Source: GCA-2693325 sp964011675 | Lineage (GTDB): Bacteria > Latescibacterota > UBA2968 > UBA8231 | Length of the DNA: 64,000 bases | Assembly: GCA_964011675.1 (NCBI GenBank) | Contig: CAXGPR010000003.1 | Location: forward strand, 1 to 64,000 | Reading direction: 5' to 3' | Shown: positions 1-8,786 of the stretch, in pieces | Layout: each line of letters opens with the position of its first letter | Numbering within the stretch: position 1 is the first letter of the stretch | Notes under the pieces: generated by a model | The model's database searches: none | The model's input: the letters and a program-made list of their open reading frames with translations, nothing else | Told to the model about the DNA's origin: nothing | Made by a program: the position numbers and the translations under genes

Positions 1-178
1 TGTAAGCAGGGTAAGATGGTAAAACGGTATACATTCGTCGTCAAGAGACAGGACATGCTGATTGAATAGAGTAATTGGATTACTTAGTTTTTCTAAACAT
101 ATAAAAGGATCGTGTGTCTGATTGTATATTTCGGTCCGATTGCATGATGGGACGTCATTTATTCAGAGAGAGGGAGCG

Positions 179-1228
179 ATGAAAAAGCTTAAAGTCGCTG
201 TAGTGGGAGTAGGGGGTATCGCTGGAGCGCACATGCCTGGGTGGAAGGCTTCAGAACAAGCTGAGCTTGCGGCCGGTTGCGACGTTAATGGCGAGGCATT
301 GGCCAAGTGGGGCGCCGAGCATAGTGTAGACAAGCTCTATACCAGCGTGGAAGATCTATTGCAGGACGAAGAAATTGATATCGTGGATATCTGCACGCCC
401 AATATGTATCACGCCCCGCTGAGCATCGCGGCGCTCGAAGCGGGTAAGCACGTGTTGTGCGAAAAACCGCTGGCGCCAACGCCGGATGAAGTGCGTCAGA
501 TGATGGCTGCCCGCGATCGTTCAGGTAAGCTTTTGATGACTGCCCAGAGCGTTCGGTTTACCGGCAATGCGCGTGCTTTTAAGGATGAAGTGGATGCTGG
601 AGCGCTTGGCGAAGTGTATCACGCGCGCTGTTGGGCATTGCGTCGGGCCGGCGTGCCTGTACGACCGGGCTTCATACAAAAAGAACACAGCGGTGGTGGG
701 CCGTGTATTGATATTGGTGTGCACATGCTCGACTTAGCGCTTTGGCTAATGGGCAACCCGCAGCCGGTTGCGGTTAACGGTGTGGCAATCGCTCCGTTAG
801 CTCATCAGGCGGGCGCTTTTTCAGAATGGGGGCGTACGCCAATACCCCCCGAGTACGATGTCGAGGATTTTGCTGCTGGTTTTGTTCGCTTTGCAAATGG
901 GGCTACGCTTGTGTTAGAAATGAGTTGGATGTTACACCACGATGGGGCGGGGAATGGCGTATGGCTATATGGGAAAGACGGCGGTGGACACTGGCCCTCG
1001 TGCGAGTTTTTTCGCACCAACTACCAGACGCGGCAGCACTATAACCATACGCTTAAGCTGCATGACGACGGGATTGGCTCACACGCCGAGGAGTGCATTG
1101 CATTTGCGCAAGCCATTGCCTGCGGCGAGCCTTCCCCTGTTCCGGCTGAAGAATCGCTCCAAGTCGTACAGATTCTTGATGGTATCTATAGAAGTCAGGA
1201 AACGGGAGCAGAAATTATCCTCGATTAG
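179..1228 (+). CDS. Gfo/Idh/MocA family NAD(P)-dependent oxidoreductase
   Basis: Predicted cytoplasmic sugar or cyclitol dehydrogenase of 349 residues. The N-terminal Rossmann fold has the glycine-rich loop GVGGIAG near residues 10-16, followed by the family EKP signature at about residues 95-97. The C-terminal substrate domain contains a D-x-G-x-H motif (DIGVHMLD) near residue 180. The start at 179 is preferred over an in-frame TTG at 122, because family members begin at the MKKLKVAVVG strand and GAGAGGGAG lies just upstream. A terminator follows the stop. The substrate cannot be told from sequence. A decayed paralogue tail lies at 3758-3910. Confidence 0.93.
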   Translation: MKKLKVAVVGVGGIAGAHMPGWKASEQAELAAGCDVNGEALAKWGAEHSVDKLYTSVEDLLQDEEIDIVDICTPNMYHAPLSIAALEAGKHVLCEKPLAPTPDEVRQMMAARDRSGKLLMTAQSVRFTGNARAFKDEVDAGALGEVYHARCWALRRAGVPVRPGFIQKEHSGGGPCIDIGVHMLDLALWLMGNPQPVAVNGVAIAPLAHQAGAFSEWGRTPIPPEYDVEDFAAGFVRFANGATLVLEMSWMLHHDGAGNGVWLYGKDGGGHWPSCEFFRTNYQTRQHYNHTLKLHDDGIGSHAEECIAFAQAIACGEPSPVPAEESLQVVQILDGIYRSQETGAEIILD

Positions 1229-1250
1229 TGGCGATATTGGGCACGATTAT

Positions 1251-1284
1251 AGGGGTCGGCAACGCGCTTGTCGGTCCCCTTTTC
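1251..1284 (+). terminator. Likely rho-independent terminator after the oxidoreductase
   Basis: Outer stem AGGGG/CCCCT and inner stem GGCAA/TTGTC (one G-U pair) are separated by a small internal loop, close on a CGCGC loop and run into TTTTC. It lies 22 bp after the oxidoreductase stop codon. Confidence 0.55.
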
Positions 1285-1641
1285 TATCTAATAAACTGTG
1301 TGCTGTCAGGTTTGTTTTAAGTCGCTTTCAGAGGTCGGAAAATAAATTCTGATAATAGTTAGACGCATAGATTGTTGTAGAAAAGAAAGTGAGATAACCG
1401 ATGTCTGAAAACCTGTTAGATATTTATGATCACGATACCGTCGGGGTGAGGAAGAGCGAAAAACCATTCCATCTTCGCTTGAGAGATCGGGAAGTCGAAA
1501 AGGTATTTACCTGAGGTGAGTGGGCCGATTTCGTTTTACGAATATGGCGAACTTTACGCGGGTGTGTTTGCCTAGTTCCTTTCTGTTTTCTTTCAGGGCT
1601 ACTTCTAGGGAGTTGCTCTAAACTCAATTAATGGGTTCTTT

Positions 1642-1679
1642 TACCAGATTAATAGTAATTTATTAATCTGGTATTTTTA
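1642..1679 (+). terminator. Strong rho-independent terminator
   Basis: A perfect 12-bp stem (TACCAGATTAAT with ATTAATCTGGTA) and 8-nt loop are followed by TTTTTAT. No intact gene precedes it, so it probably belonged to the decayed gene around 1401-1620. Confidence 0.75.
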
Positions 1680-1990
1680 TTTAAATTTACACAAAGTATT
1701 GTATTATAGTGTCTTACAATTGTTTTTTTCCAGTCGAGAAGAAAGACTGCTTGCATGCTATACATGTGAACAGTATATTTTTGTTCAGTTAAAAGCTGGG
1801 TTCACCTTGGCAGTTACGGCAAGTCGTCCGGCGGACCGCCGTCTCATTTTAAACTCATTTGAAAAGAGGTAACATATGAACAGGCATTGGCTGTTAAATT
1901 GGGGTAAGGACTCTATACTCGTAAACTGTAGGCTGTGGATCATTGTGATAATGGCTCATCCGACGCTGTATATCTTGGCGTAGGCGCGTT

Positions 1991-2113
1991 ATGCCATTAA
2001 CTATCGACAGAGAGCGAGTTGAAAGAGTTGCACGTATATATGCCAGCAATTCAGACGCTGGTTTGGCTCTGGGAATTGCTATTGGCAGCTTTGGCCGCCT
2101 GTTCAGGCAATAA
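1991..2113 (+). pseudogene. Fragment of a helix-turn-helix-like domain
   Basis: A 40-codon frame starts MPLTIDRERVERVARIY and contains ASNSDAGLALGIAIGSFGRL. The pattern of one helix, a short turn and a second helix is what a small HTH or homeodomain-like DNA-binding segment looks like. It starts 8 bp after the stop of a frame that begins at 1876 behind a strong ribosome-binding site but in a different frame, so the two may be pieces of one frameshifted gene. The family was not identified. Confidence 0.3.
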
Positions 2114-2511
2114 GGGATAGAAACCCCTCGAACTCGCAAGTAAAGAAAACGGGCTGATTGGAAAGCGCTAAAAAGATATTTTTTGCTGATTTAGGTTAGG
2201 ATAAGTTCGATAGGGCAGAGATAATTCGATACGAAAAGAAGAATACTATATCGCGTGAAAGCATAAAAAAGTCATATTGGTCGGTAATTTGAGCTCAGAT
2301 CCCGAAGTATGTATTACAGCGGTGAGAGCACAGGCAGCGAACTTTAAGTATGGCAGCTAGTAAGTATTGGCAAAATAAGAAGAGAGAGTGGAAAAAGCAT
2401 ACAGAATGGCATCGGGTTCTAATGTGGAGGTGTTTGGCAGAGATTACTGGCCATTAACTAAAGAAGGTAAGTGAAGTGTAAGTTGAGGGAAAACTGTAGA
2501 CCCTGACCTGA

Positions 2512-2676
2512 GATGATGCGAAGAGGCAGACGCATTATTCGACAGAAATTATTGCGCAGAGCTTGAAGATGCTCGATGATCAGAGGAAGGGGCCCGTTGA
2601 TTTCGATATGACCTATAGACGAGGCGCAGACGAGAGCACAGTATCGCGAACTGTTGATCGGCCTGCTGTTGACTAA
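2512..2676 (+). pseudogene. Open coding-like remnant, family unknown
   Basis: A 54-codon open stretch follows a TGA and has no start codon near its beginning. It reads IIAQSLKMLDDQRKGPVDF and MTYRRGADESTV, with codon use that looks protein-coding. It ends 112 bp before the RraA-family gene on the same strand. It is probably the tail of a lost gene, and I do not recognise the family. Confidence 0.3.
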
Positions 2677-2737
2677 GACCTACTATTTTGAGTCTACAAC
2701 AGTCTTGACCTAACACCGGAGAGAATATTACATTGAG

Positions 2738-2768
2738 CACGCTTCCAATGAGGAAGCGTGACTTTTTT
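2738..2768 (+). terminator. Terminator hairpin 21 bp ahead of the RraA-family start
   Basis: A perfect 9-bp stem CACGCTTCC/GGAAGCGTG with a 5-nt loop is followed by ACTTTTTT. It could end transcription of the decayed upstream gene or act as an attenuator for the next gene. A TTGACC element at 2705-2710 lies just upstream. Confidence 0.7.
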
Positions 2769-2788
2769 ATGCCAAAAGAGAGGGTAAT

Positions 2789-3625
2789 ATGGCTTTCGAA
2801 CTTAATGCCAAGGGAAAATTTAAAGACTTAACGTCCGGTTATCGCGGCACGCGTTTTAAAGATGGTCGTCCAAAAGTAAACGACAACATACTCAGGCGTA
2901 TGAAAAAGGTAACAGTCGAGGAGGCATGGGGAGTATTAGCAGGAAAAGGGCACCATCTTCAGTTTGAAGGAAACTGGCTCAATTTACATCCAGACCGCGT
3001 AGTTGTGGGTAGAGCGGTTACCTGTCGTTACGTTCCTCATAGACCTGATCTAAATGACATTGTAGAAGCCGACGGTAAACGAAAAAAATACATCGGCGGT
3101 CAGAATAGTTGGGTGATTGACTCGCTAGTTAAAGATGATGTACTCGTTGTAGAACTCTTTGGAAAGATTGTTAAGGGAACGTTTATTGGGGACAACCTCG
3201 GAACGGCAATAAGCGTTAACACGGGAGGAACGGGTGTTATAATTGATGGTAGCATTCGCGACGATGAGCGCGTGCGCGAGTTACCCTTTAATGTGCTGTG
3301 TCGCGGCACACATCCGACTGCCATCGACGAGGTGACGATGGCTGAAATGAACGGTCCGGTACGCATCGGCAATGCGACCTGCATGCCTGGTGATATCATT
3401 CTAGCTAAGGAGTCAGGGATTGTATTTATTCCTCCGCAGTATGCCAAAGAGGTCGTAGAGAGTTCGGAAAATGTGCGCCTGCGCGATTACTGGGGTAAAA
3501 AGAGCATTGCTGATGGTGTTTATACGCCGGGAGAAGTTGATCGCGGTTGGTCGGATAAAATGGAAAAAGCATTTGATAGGTGGAAAAAGAGCATTGATAT
3601 CAATGCTCTTTTTGAAAAGCTATAG
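2789..3625 (+). CDS. RraA family protein (HMG aldolase / demethylmenaquinone methyltransferase-like fold)
   Basis: A 278-residue RraA-like protein. The family includes the RNase E inhibitor RraA and divalent-metal 4-hydroxy-4-methyl-2-oxoglutarate aldolases. The family core is visible: GDNLGTAI at about residues 134-141, followed by IIDGSIRDDERV, where R157-D158 match the conserved Arg-Asp of the aldolase-type active site. It is longer than classical RraA (about 160 residues), with N- and C-terminal extensions common in sugar-catabolic relatives. The start follows AGAGAGGG. It lies between a complete Gfo/Idh/MocA gene and a remnant of another, so a catabolic rather than regulatory role is more likely. 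Confidence 0.85.
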   Translation: MAFELNAKGKFKDLTSGYRGTRFKDGRPKVNDNILRRMKKVTVEEAWGVLAGKGHHLQFEGNWLNLHPDRVVVGRAVTCRYVPHRPDLNDIVEADGKRKKYIGGQNSWVIDSLVKDDVLVVELFGKIVKGTFIGDNLGTAISVNTGGTGVIIDGSIRDDERVRELPFNVLCRGTHPTAIDEVTMAEMNGPVRIGNATCMPGDIILAKESGIVFIPPQYAKEVVESSENVRLRDYWGKKSIADGVYTPGEVDRGWSDKMEKAFDRWKKSIDINALFEKL

Positions 3626-3757
3626 GGTTGACATGTGTTTTATGATAGCATACTACGCATCTAAGGACCTGTGAGGACTGAGTTATGTTGCTTGAATTTC
3701 GTCTTGGATGAAACTGGGAAATAGATTATTACTTCGGTGTTATAAACTGTCATCTGA

Positions 3758-3910
3758 GAACGTCAAGATGAATTTATTAATAGTATCCTAGAAGAGCGTC
3801 AATCTATTGCCACAGGAGATCACGGTTTGAAGGTGATGAGAATTCTCGACGGGATTTACAAGAGCGCGTCAACAGGTAAAGAAGTGTGCTACGACATTGA
3901 TGAAGCGTAA
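3758..3910 (+). pseudogene. C-terminal remnant of a Gfo/Idh/MocA oxidoreductase
   Basis: A 50-codon open stretch without a start codon ends in GLKVMRILDGIYKSASTGKE. This closely parallels the end of the intact oxidoreductase of this window, whose tail reads LQVVQILDGIYRSQETGAE. In-frame stops occur immediately upstream and no N-terminal Rossmann part is present between the RraA gene and this tail, so only the last part of a lost gene remains. Confidence 0.65.
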
Positions 3911-3929
3911 GTTTGAGAGGTGAAAAAAG

Positions 3930-3971
3930 AAACGCCGACCGGGTAAATATCGGATCCCGATCGGCGTTTTT
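3930..3971. terminator. Bidirectional rho-independent terminator
   Basis: A 14-bp stem AAACCGCCGA-type arm (AAACGCCGACCGGG with CCCGATCGGCGTTT, one G-U pair) is flanked by GAAAAAAG on the left and TTTTTCTTT on the right. It can serve both the plus-strand remnant and the minus-strand peroxiredoxin gene that ends 20 bp away. Confidence 0.85.
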
Positions 3972-3990
3972 CTTTGTGTGTTCGCTTCGT

Positions 3991-4626
3991 CTATTTATTG
4001 GGCTGCGGTGTTACGCGTAGGTAGGGTTTTACCTCGGTAAATCCCTTAGGAAACTTTTCCTTAGCCTGCTCATTGGAAACTGCCGGTGTTATGATACAGT
4101 CTTCGCCGTCTTGCCAGTTGGCGGGCGTGGCAACTGAATAGTTAGCTGTCAGTTGCAGCGAGTCAATTACTCGAAGCAATTCGGCAAAGTTACGGCCCGT
4201 TGAAGCTGGATAGGTTAGCATGAGCTTGATTTTTTTGTCTGGGCCGATTATGAAAACGGAACGCACGGTCATATTGTCCAATGCGTTGGGGTGAATCATG
4301 TCGTAGAGTTTAGCGACTGTGCGGTCTGGGTCTGCAATTATAGGATAGTCGACTGTTGTGTTTTGCGTCTCATTTATATCGTTGACCCACCCCTTGTGGT
4401 CGTCGAGCGAATCAACGCTTAAAGCTGCTACCTTGACATCGCGTTTGGCGAACTCTTCTTTGAGTTTGGCGACGGTGCCTAACTCGGTAGTGCAGACGGG
4501 TGTATAGTCGGCTGGATGTGAGAATAGAATACCCCATCCCGTGCCAAGCCACTGGTGAAATTGGATTTCTCCCTCAGTGCTTTCGATTGTGAAGTCGGGC
4601 GCTTCATCTCCAAGACGTAGGCTCAT
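3991..4626 (-). CDS. 1-Cys peroxiredoxin (Prx6 type)
   Basis: A 211-residue cytoplasmic thiol peroxidase that reduces H2O2 and organic hydroperoxides. The peroxidatic motif DYTPVCTTELG places the active Cys at residue 45, and the C-terminal FPKGFTEVKPYLRVTPQP is the signature of the Prx6 subfamily, whose members carry an extended C-terminal domain and lack a second resolving Cys. A longer frame runs to 4677. The ATG at 4626 is chosen because it directly follows GGGAGAAGAAAT and begins MSLRLGDEAPDF as in relatives. It stands alone as a unit, with a strong terminator after it. Confidence 0.93.
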   Translation of the reverse strand: MSLRLGDEAPDFTIESTEGEIQFHQWLGTGWGILFSHPADYTPVCTTELGTVAKLKEEFAKRDVKVAALSVDSLDDHKGWVNDINETQNTTVDYPIIADPDRTVAKLYDMIHPNALDNMTVRSVFIIGPDKKIKLMLTYPASTGRNFAELLRVIDSLQLTANYSVATPANWQDGEDCIITPAVSNEQAKEKFPKGFTEVKPYLRVTPQPNK

Positions 4627-4757
4627 ATTTCTTCTCCCTATATTAGTTTGGTTGATTTTCAGTGCACATCGTTGCACGTCACGTTCAATTGATTAATAGT
4701 GTCAAAAATATTCTATTTATTTTCTAAAGCAACTTAAATGCGATAAAAAAGAGATCG

Positions 4758-5612
4758 GTGAACTTGGGTAAAATAATCATCATTGTACTGTGCGTGTTCG
4801 CCGCACCGGCTACGGGCTGGTGGAGCAGTGGGCACATCGTGCTATCAAAGGCTGCTACCTTAGCCCTTCCAGAGGAAATGCCGTCTTTTTTTCGTAGCGG
4901 GGGTGACTTTATCGCCCACGCTTCCGTCGATGCCGATCTCCATAAGAATCGCGCTGTAGTCAACACATACAGTACGGAGTATCCTGAGCATTTCATCGAC
5001 CTCGAGATGCTAAAAGGGGCCGCTTTGCCGGCGCTTCGCTATGAGTTTATCGAACTGTGCCAAGAGTTAGATATTGATCCCACGCGTGTTGGACTAGTTC
5101 CTTACGCCGTTGCCGAATGGACTGGCCGACTAGCAGTGGCTTTTGCTGAACACCGAAAGTGGCCAGAAAACGAGGCTATATGGGCAAAGTGTCTAATGTA
5201 TGCCGGTTTCGTGTCCCACTATGCGCAGGATTTGATGCAGCCGCTGCATACTACCATTCACTACAATGGGATCAAGGGGGAAGATGGCACCGTTGTCGGC
5301 AAAGGTATCCACGAAAAAGTTGATTCTGCCATGGAACGTTTGGGAATGATACCGGAAGACTTGGCAAAAGGTCATGAACTGGCAGTGTACGATTCTCTAA
5401 TGGCCGGAATAATACAGCACTTGGATGCTAGTCATGCCCGTGTGTCCGCAATTTACGAAGTCGGTGAAAAGTGGAACGACGTGACCGATGAAGACATGCG
5501 CTCCCTGAGCTTTGAGCGTGCCCGGGCCTCTGTTCAATTCAACGCGTCTCTCTTTCTGACCGCATGGCGGAAGTCCGATGGCATGTGGCTACCTAGTTGG
5601 TTGGATCGCTAG
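4758..5612 (+). CDS. Secreted S1/P1 nuclease-like zinc enzyme
   Basis: A 284-residue exported protein starting at GTG. A signal peptide covers residues 1-20, ending PATG before WWSSGH. After cleavage the N-terminal Trp and the His six residues in would reproduce the W1/H6 zinc ligands of S1/P1 nucleases. Further ligands are visible: an Asp in HASVDADLH, a His in PEHFIDLE, H-x3-D with a following His in SHYAQDLMQPLH, and H-x3-D in GIHEKVDSA. All nine trinuclear-zinc positions therefore appear occupied. The fold is shared with phospholipase C, so the substrate could be nucleic acid or phospholipid. It is monocistronic and converges on the next gene. Confidence 0.75.
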   Translation: MNLGKIIIIVLCVFAAPATGWWSSGHIVLSKAATLALPEEMPSFFRSGGDFIAHASVDADLHKNRAVVNTYSTEYPEHFIDLEMLKGAALPALRYEFIELCQELDIDPTRVGLVPYAVAEWTGRLAVAFAEHRKWPENEAIWAKCLMYAGFVSHYAQDLMQPLHTTIHYNGIKGEDGTVVGKGIHEKVDSAMERLGMIPEDLAKGHELAVYDSLMAGIIQHLDASHARVSAIYEVGEKWNDVTDEDMRSLSFERARASVQFNASLFLTAWRKSDGMWLPSWLDR

Positions 5613-5648
5613 CGGTTATGGAACTGTGCGTCGCACTCTTCGTCTCAT

Positions 5649-6785
5649 CTATAAACGGAGAGAAAATCCGTCTCGATCTTCTACGCCTTGAGAGAAGATT
5701 TTTTCTTCAATCGCAATGCCGGCGCCTGGCGTGTCGGGAACAATCAGCTTCCCATCTATGAAGCTCCATCCGTCTTCGATCAAGCCCGGCATATGTGCAG
5801 GCGCTGCTTCGAGCAGAGCATAGTTGGGAATAGAGGCCGCGAAATGGGCGTGGTGATAGCGCTCAATATAGCTGCCCCAGGTGTGGGGCGCGCACAGCAC
5901 GTCCCACATTTCGAGGTCGGCGGCCACAGAGCGCCACCAGGTTAGCCCACTTAAGCGAAAATCGTGCTGCACAACGTCTATGAGGCCTTCTTCTACCATG
6001 CTAAAGAACGAAGGAGGAGGAGCAAACTCACCGTCTGCTATGAGAGTATCCCAACCTTGCTCGACAAGGTATTCTTTGAGGGCTTGATTGAGCGGTCGGT
6101 CCTCGGAAAACGGCTCCTCAAACCAATAGATACCGACGTCTGAACAAAGATCTAGTAGTGCTTTTGCACTGTTGAGCGTATTGCCCATATTGGCATCAAT
6201 CATTAGATGAGCACCTGGGTCGCAGGCTTGACGCACTGTGCGTATGACGAGTGCATCGCGCTGGAGTCCAGCCTCGGGTTCCATCCATCGGGCTCCGCGT
6301 CCTACTTTTACCTTGAAGTGCTTGTAGCCATACTCTTGTCCGCTTTCTATTTCTGAGCGAAAAAGGGACATGGTTTCGCTGTCGCTCATCTCTAAATCGT
6401 CTATGTAGATGGAGGCGTCATACAGCTCAATCTGGCGCTTGCCTCGGGCTCCAAGAAGTTTATACAGCGGTAGGTTCATGAGGCGCGCAGTCAGGTCCCA
6501 CAGCGGCAGGTCAATCGGTTTGCCTGCCGGCTTGCTTCCCTCGGGTAAATGAAATAATTCTTTGGTCTTTCTGCCGATCAACGCCTCGGCTTCTTCCCGC
6601 CCTATGTTTGACCAGCCTAAGCCCCAAGCGCCGTTGGCCACTTCAATGCGCACCACCGAATCGACGATACGCGGCCCGTGGGTTTCGATACGGGCGTTGT
6701 ATCCGATGGATCGCGGCCGTGTTCCGCGCAGGATAGATTTATCTATGCGCACGATTTGTTCGTTGGGAGTCAGTGATTCACTCAT
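5649..6785 (-). CDS. Mandelate racemase / muconate lactonizing enzyme family protein
   Basis: A 378-residue enolase-superfamily enzyme that would abstract the alpha proton of a carboxylate, most likely a sugar acid. The N-terminal capping domain is followed by the barrel with K-x-K at K158/K160 (HFKVKVG), metal ligands D197 (MIDANMGN), E223/E224 (WFEEP) and E253 (ADGEF), and a His in APHTWGS near residue 301 as the second base. The ATG follows AGGAAAGAG. The gene lies 15 bp downstream of a sulfatase on the same strand, suggesting a two-gene unit for a sulfated sugar acid. The specific dehydratase or epimerase activity is not deducible. Confidence 0.9.
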   Translation of the reverse strand: MSESLTPNEQIVRIDKSILRGTRPRSIGYNARIETHGPRIVDSVVRIEVANGAWGLGWSNIGREEAEALIGRKTKELFHLPEGSKPAGKPIDLPLWDLTARLMNLPLYKLLGARGKRQIELYDASIYIDDLEMSDSETMSLFRSEIESGQEYGYKHFKVKVGRGARWMEPEAGLQRDALVIRTVRQACDPGAHLMIDANMGNTLNSAKALLDLCSDVGIYWFEEPFSEDRPLNQALKEYLVEQGWDTLIADGEFAPPPSFFSMVEEGLIDVVQHDFRLSGLTWWRSVAADLEMWDVLCAPHTWGSYIERYHHAHFAASIPNYALLEAAPAHMPGLIEDGWSFIDGKLIVPDTPGAGIAIEEKIFSQGVEDRDGFSLRL

Positions 6786-6800
6786 CGCGTTTCTCTTTCC

Positions 6801-8348
6801 TTAATGTGAGAAGTCGCGCTCCACATCATTGCTAATGACGTTCGGCGCATAGAGCGGAGCGTCAGCCTCTACCAGCAGGCCGTCGCCGCGAAGAATCTGA
6901 TTGGGAGTCTTACACGATACGCGTGCGGGAAACTGTTTCTTGAGGCGCGAAGTCTGCTCGGTGCGGATCTGTTCTGTCTGATCAAAGCTAAATCCGGCTA
7001 AGGCTGTCTCACGCATTTTCTCAATATCAGGTGAGAGGTCGCTCCCCTTTAGTAGATTGACCTGTTCATTGGGGTCTTCGAGTAGGTCAAAGGCCAAGTC
7101 GTCACATCCTCTAAAAGCCACATACTTGTATCGGTTGTTGCGCGCCATGCGAAACTCCGTTCCCCGACCCCAGCGCGGGGCAAGAGATTCGGTAATAACG
7201 GCTGGCCGTTCGACCAGCGTATTATTCCCCACGTCGTTTATCACATCGCTCAGATCAATTCCATCTAATTCGCTCGGAGGCACTGCGGCGCCGAGGCTAC
7301 AGAACGTGGGGAAGAGATCAGCCAGGCTTACGGGTGTAGTGACCTCCTCGGCATCCTGCGTTCCGTTGCGCTGTGCAGGAGTCGAGACGATAAGCGGCAC
7401 GCGCGCCGAAGCTTCATGCCAGGTGTTTTTCCAGAACAGGCCGTGTTCGCCTGCCATTTCTCCATGGTCAGACGTGTAGATAATGATCGTATTATCCAAT
7501 AGTCCATCGCGTTGCAGGAGGGCGAGAAAATCTCCGATCATTTCGTCGAGAAAGTCGACGCAGGCAAAATAGGCGGCGCGAGCGTTCATCATCTCACTCT
7601 CTTCTATTTCTTCGCAGCGAAAGCCTCTTATCGCTCCCATTGTCATGGGGTGATCGGCGCTGTCTCCGCTTCGTCTAACAGGTGGGGGAGGAGTGCGCGC
7701 ATCTGCGTAGCGATCTATAAAACGCTGCGGTGCTGTAAGTGGGAAATGAGGACGACTGAAAGATGCGTAGAGAAGCCAGGGTTGCTGAGAGGCTTTGTGG
7801 CGCTGTTCGCGCAGCCAGGCAAGAGACTCACGCGCTACAATCTGTTCCTGTAATAGGGACTCGGGTATTTGGCTCTGGCCGGCATCGGCGGTTCTGGAGC
7901 GTATGTGCATGCCCGGATCCAGGGCATCGCTGTATAGGTCGAGCGGGTCAAATTGATGAGCGCAGGGCCCGCCAAAGTCGCCGTAGGGTCGCGCTTGAAA
8001 ACCGGCCCACTGGCGTGCACCACCCAGGTGCATCTTGCCCACTGTGCAGGTTGCATAGCCGGCCTCGCCCAAGGTGTCGGCGAAAGTGGGCAACTCAGGG
8101 GGTAGTATGGCGCTATTACCCCAGGCACCACAGCGATGGGAGTGGCGACCGCAGAGCATGGCAATTCGACTCGGAGAGCACAGGGGCATTTGGCAGTAGG
8201 TCGTTGAAAAATGCGTTCCATTCTTTATGAGCGCATCTAAATTGGGGGTGCTGCAGGGTTCTCCGCCGTCTGCCTGTTGACGGGCAGAGAGAAAACGGTA
8301 AGAGTGTTCGTCGGATTGCAATAGCAGTATGTTGGGACGGGTGTCCAT
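6801..8348 (-). CDS. Type I (formylglycine-dependent) sulfatase
   Basis: A 515-residue arylsulfatase-family hydrolase. The maturation motif PLCSPSR puts the formylglycine-forming Cys at residue 57, and Asp13 in LLQSDEH is an N-terminal metal ligand. Later family motifs include GKMHLGG and TSDHGEMAGEHGL. No signal peptide is evident, so it would act in the cytoplasm or use another route. The ATG is preceded by GAGAAAGG. The enolase-superfamily gene follows directly. Activity requires a formylglycine-generating enzyme, which is not encoded in this window (see the FGE-like protein at 41173). Confidence 0.93.
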   Translation of the reverse strand: MDTRPNILLLQSDEHSYRFLSARQQADGGEPCSTPNLDALIKNGTHFSTTYCQMPLCSPSRIAMLCGRHSHRCGAWGNSAILPPELPTFADTLGEAGYATCTVGKMHLGGARQWAGFQARPYGDFGGPCAHQFDPLDLYSDALDPGMHIRSRTADAGQSQIPESLLQEQIVARESLAWLREQRHKASQQPWLLYASFSRPHFPLTAPQRFIDRYADARTPPPPVRRSGDSADHPMTMGAIRGFRCEEIEESEMMNARAAYFACVDFLDEMIGDFLALLQRDGLLDNTIIIYTSDHGEMAGEHGLFWKNTWHEASARVPLIVSTPAQRNGTQDAEEVTTPVSLADLFPTFCSLGAAVPPSELDGIDLSDVINDVGNNTLVERPAVITESLAPRWGRGTEFRMARNNRYKYVAFRGCDDLAFDLLEDPNEQVNLLKGSDLSPDIEKMRETALAGFSFDQTEQIRTEQTSRLKKQFPARVSCKTPNQILRGDGLLVEADAPLYAPNVISNDVERDFSH

Positions 8349-8786
8349 ACCGGAACCTTTCTCGGAGCTGAAATGGTATGGGTATGGTAGAGAAATTATT
8401 TCACTGTGCCAACGTGAAAAGATTTTAAATCTTACTCAAATGGAGAAATATTTTAAAGTCTTTTAGTGCGATGTTGATGTTGTAGCTTACATGAAATTCT
8501 CAAGGCATTGGGTGTCTGTTGGTGCACACTTACTGGCGTTTGTTCCTAATGCAAGAGGTTACGTTAAGGAGTGATAAAGAGTGTTTGGACGTAAACTCAA
8601 AAAGGTGCAAGGCAAGGGCCGATTTTACTAGATTGGGTTCATATCCGTCAGCGATGGAGAGAGTGAAAAACAGCGCGACAGTGTTGTCAACTTTGGTCGT
8701 CCAAATGGCTCTCTTTTTTTACTGTCGGATGGAGCGAAGCAGATTTTGGCGAAGAGGAATAGATTAGGAGAAATACCGCAACACGG
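8349..8786. other. Intergenic region with a possible plus-strand coding remnant
   Basis: No intact gene. Around 8640-8828 one plus-strand frame stays open and reads ISVSDGESEKQRDSVVNFGR, then PNGSLFLLSDGAKQILAKRN. Upstream the same frame reads KKVQGKGRFY before a stop. The pattern suggests a decayed plus-strand gene, and the terminator-like hairpin at 8787 has its T-rich side on that strand. The family was not recognised. Confidence 0.3.

Larger units (their letters stand above)
1285..2737. other. Gene-poor region with decayed coding remnants
   Basis: No intact gene is visible. Short frames look like gene debris. A 37-codon frame at 1401-1514 begins MSENLLDIYDHD. A frame at 1876 begins MNRHWLLNW behind an excellent ribosome-binding site (AAAGAGGTAAC) but stops after 35 codons. 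An HTH-like fragment sits at 1991-2113 and a 54-codon open stretch at 2512-2676. Frames change between pieces and stop codons interrupt them, as expected for old pseudogenes. A clear terminator hairpin lies at 1642-1679. The remainder is AT-rich with nothing recognisable. Confidence 0.5.

Noticed and set aside
1..69. 22-codon frame open from the window edge, ending MLIE then TAG
   Set aside because: Could be the tail of an upstream gene, but it is too short to support and has no recognisable family sequence.
1801..1860. CGGCG/CGCCG hairpin near 1835 considered as a terminator
   Set aside because: The stem is only 5 bp with a 3-nt loop and lacks a following T-run.
8519..8767. Plus-strand 82-codon frame between sulfatase and metH
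   Set aside because: Composition is unnatural and lacks a ribosome-binding site. A different frame of the same stretch looks more coding-like and was noted as a remnant instead.
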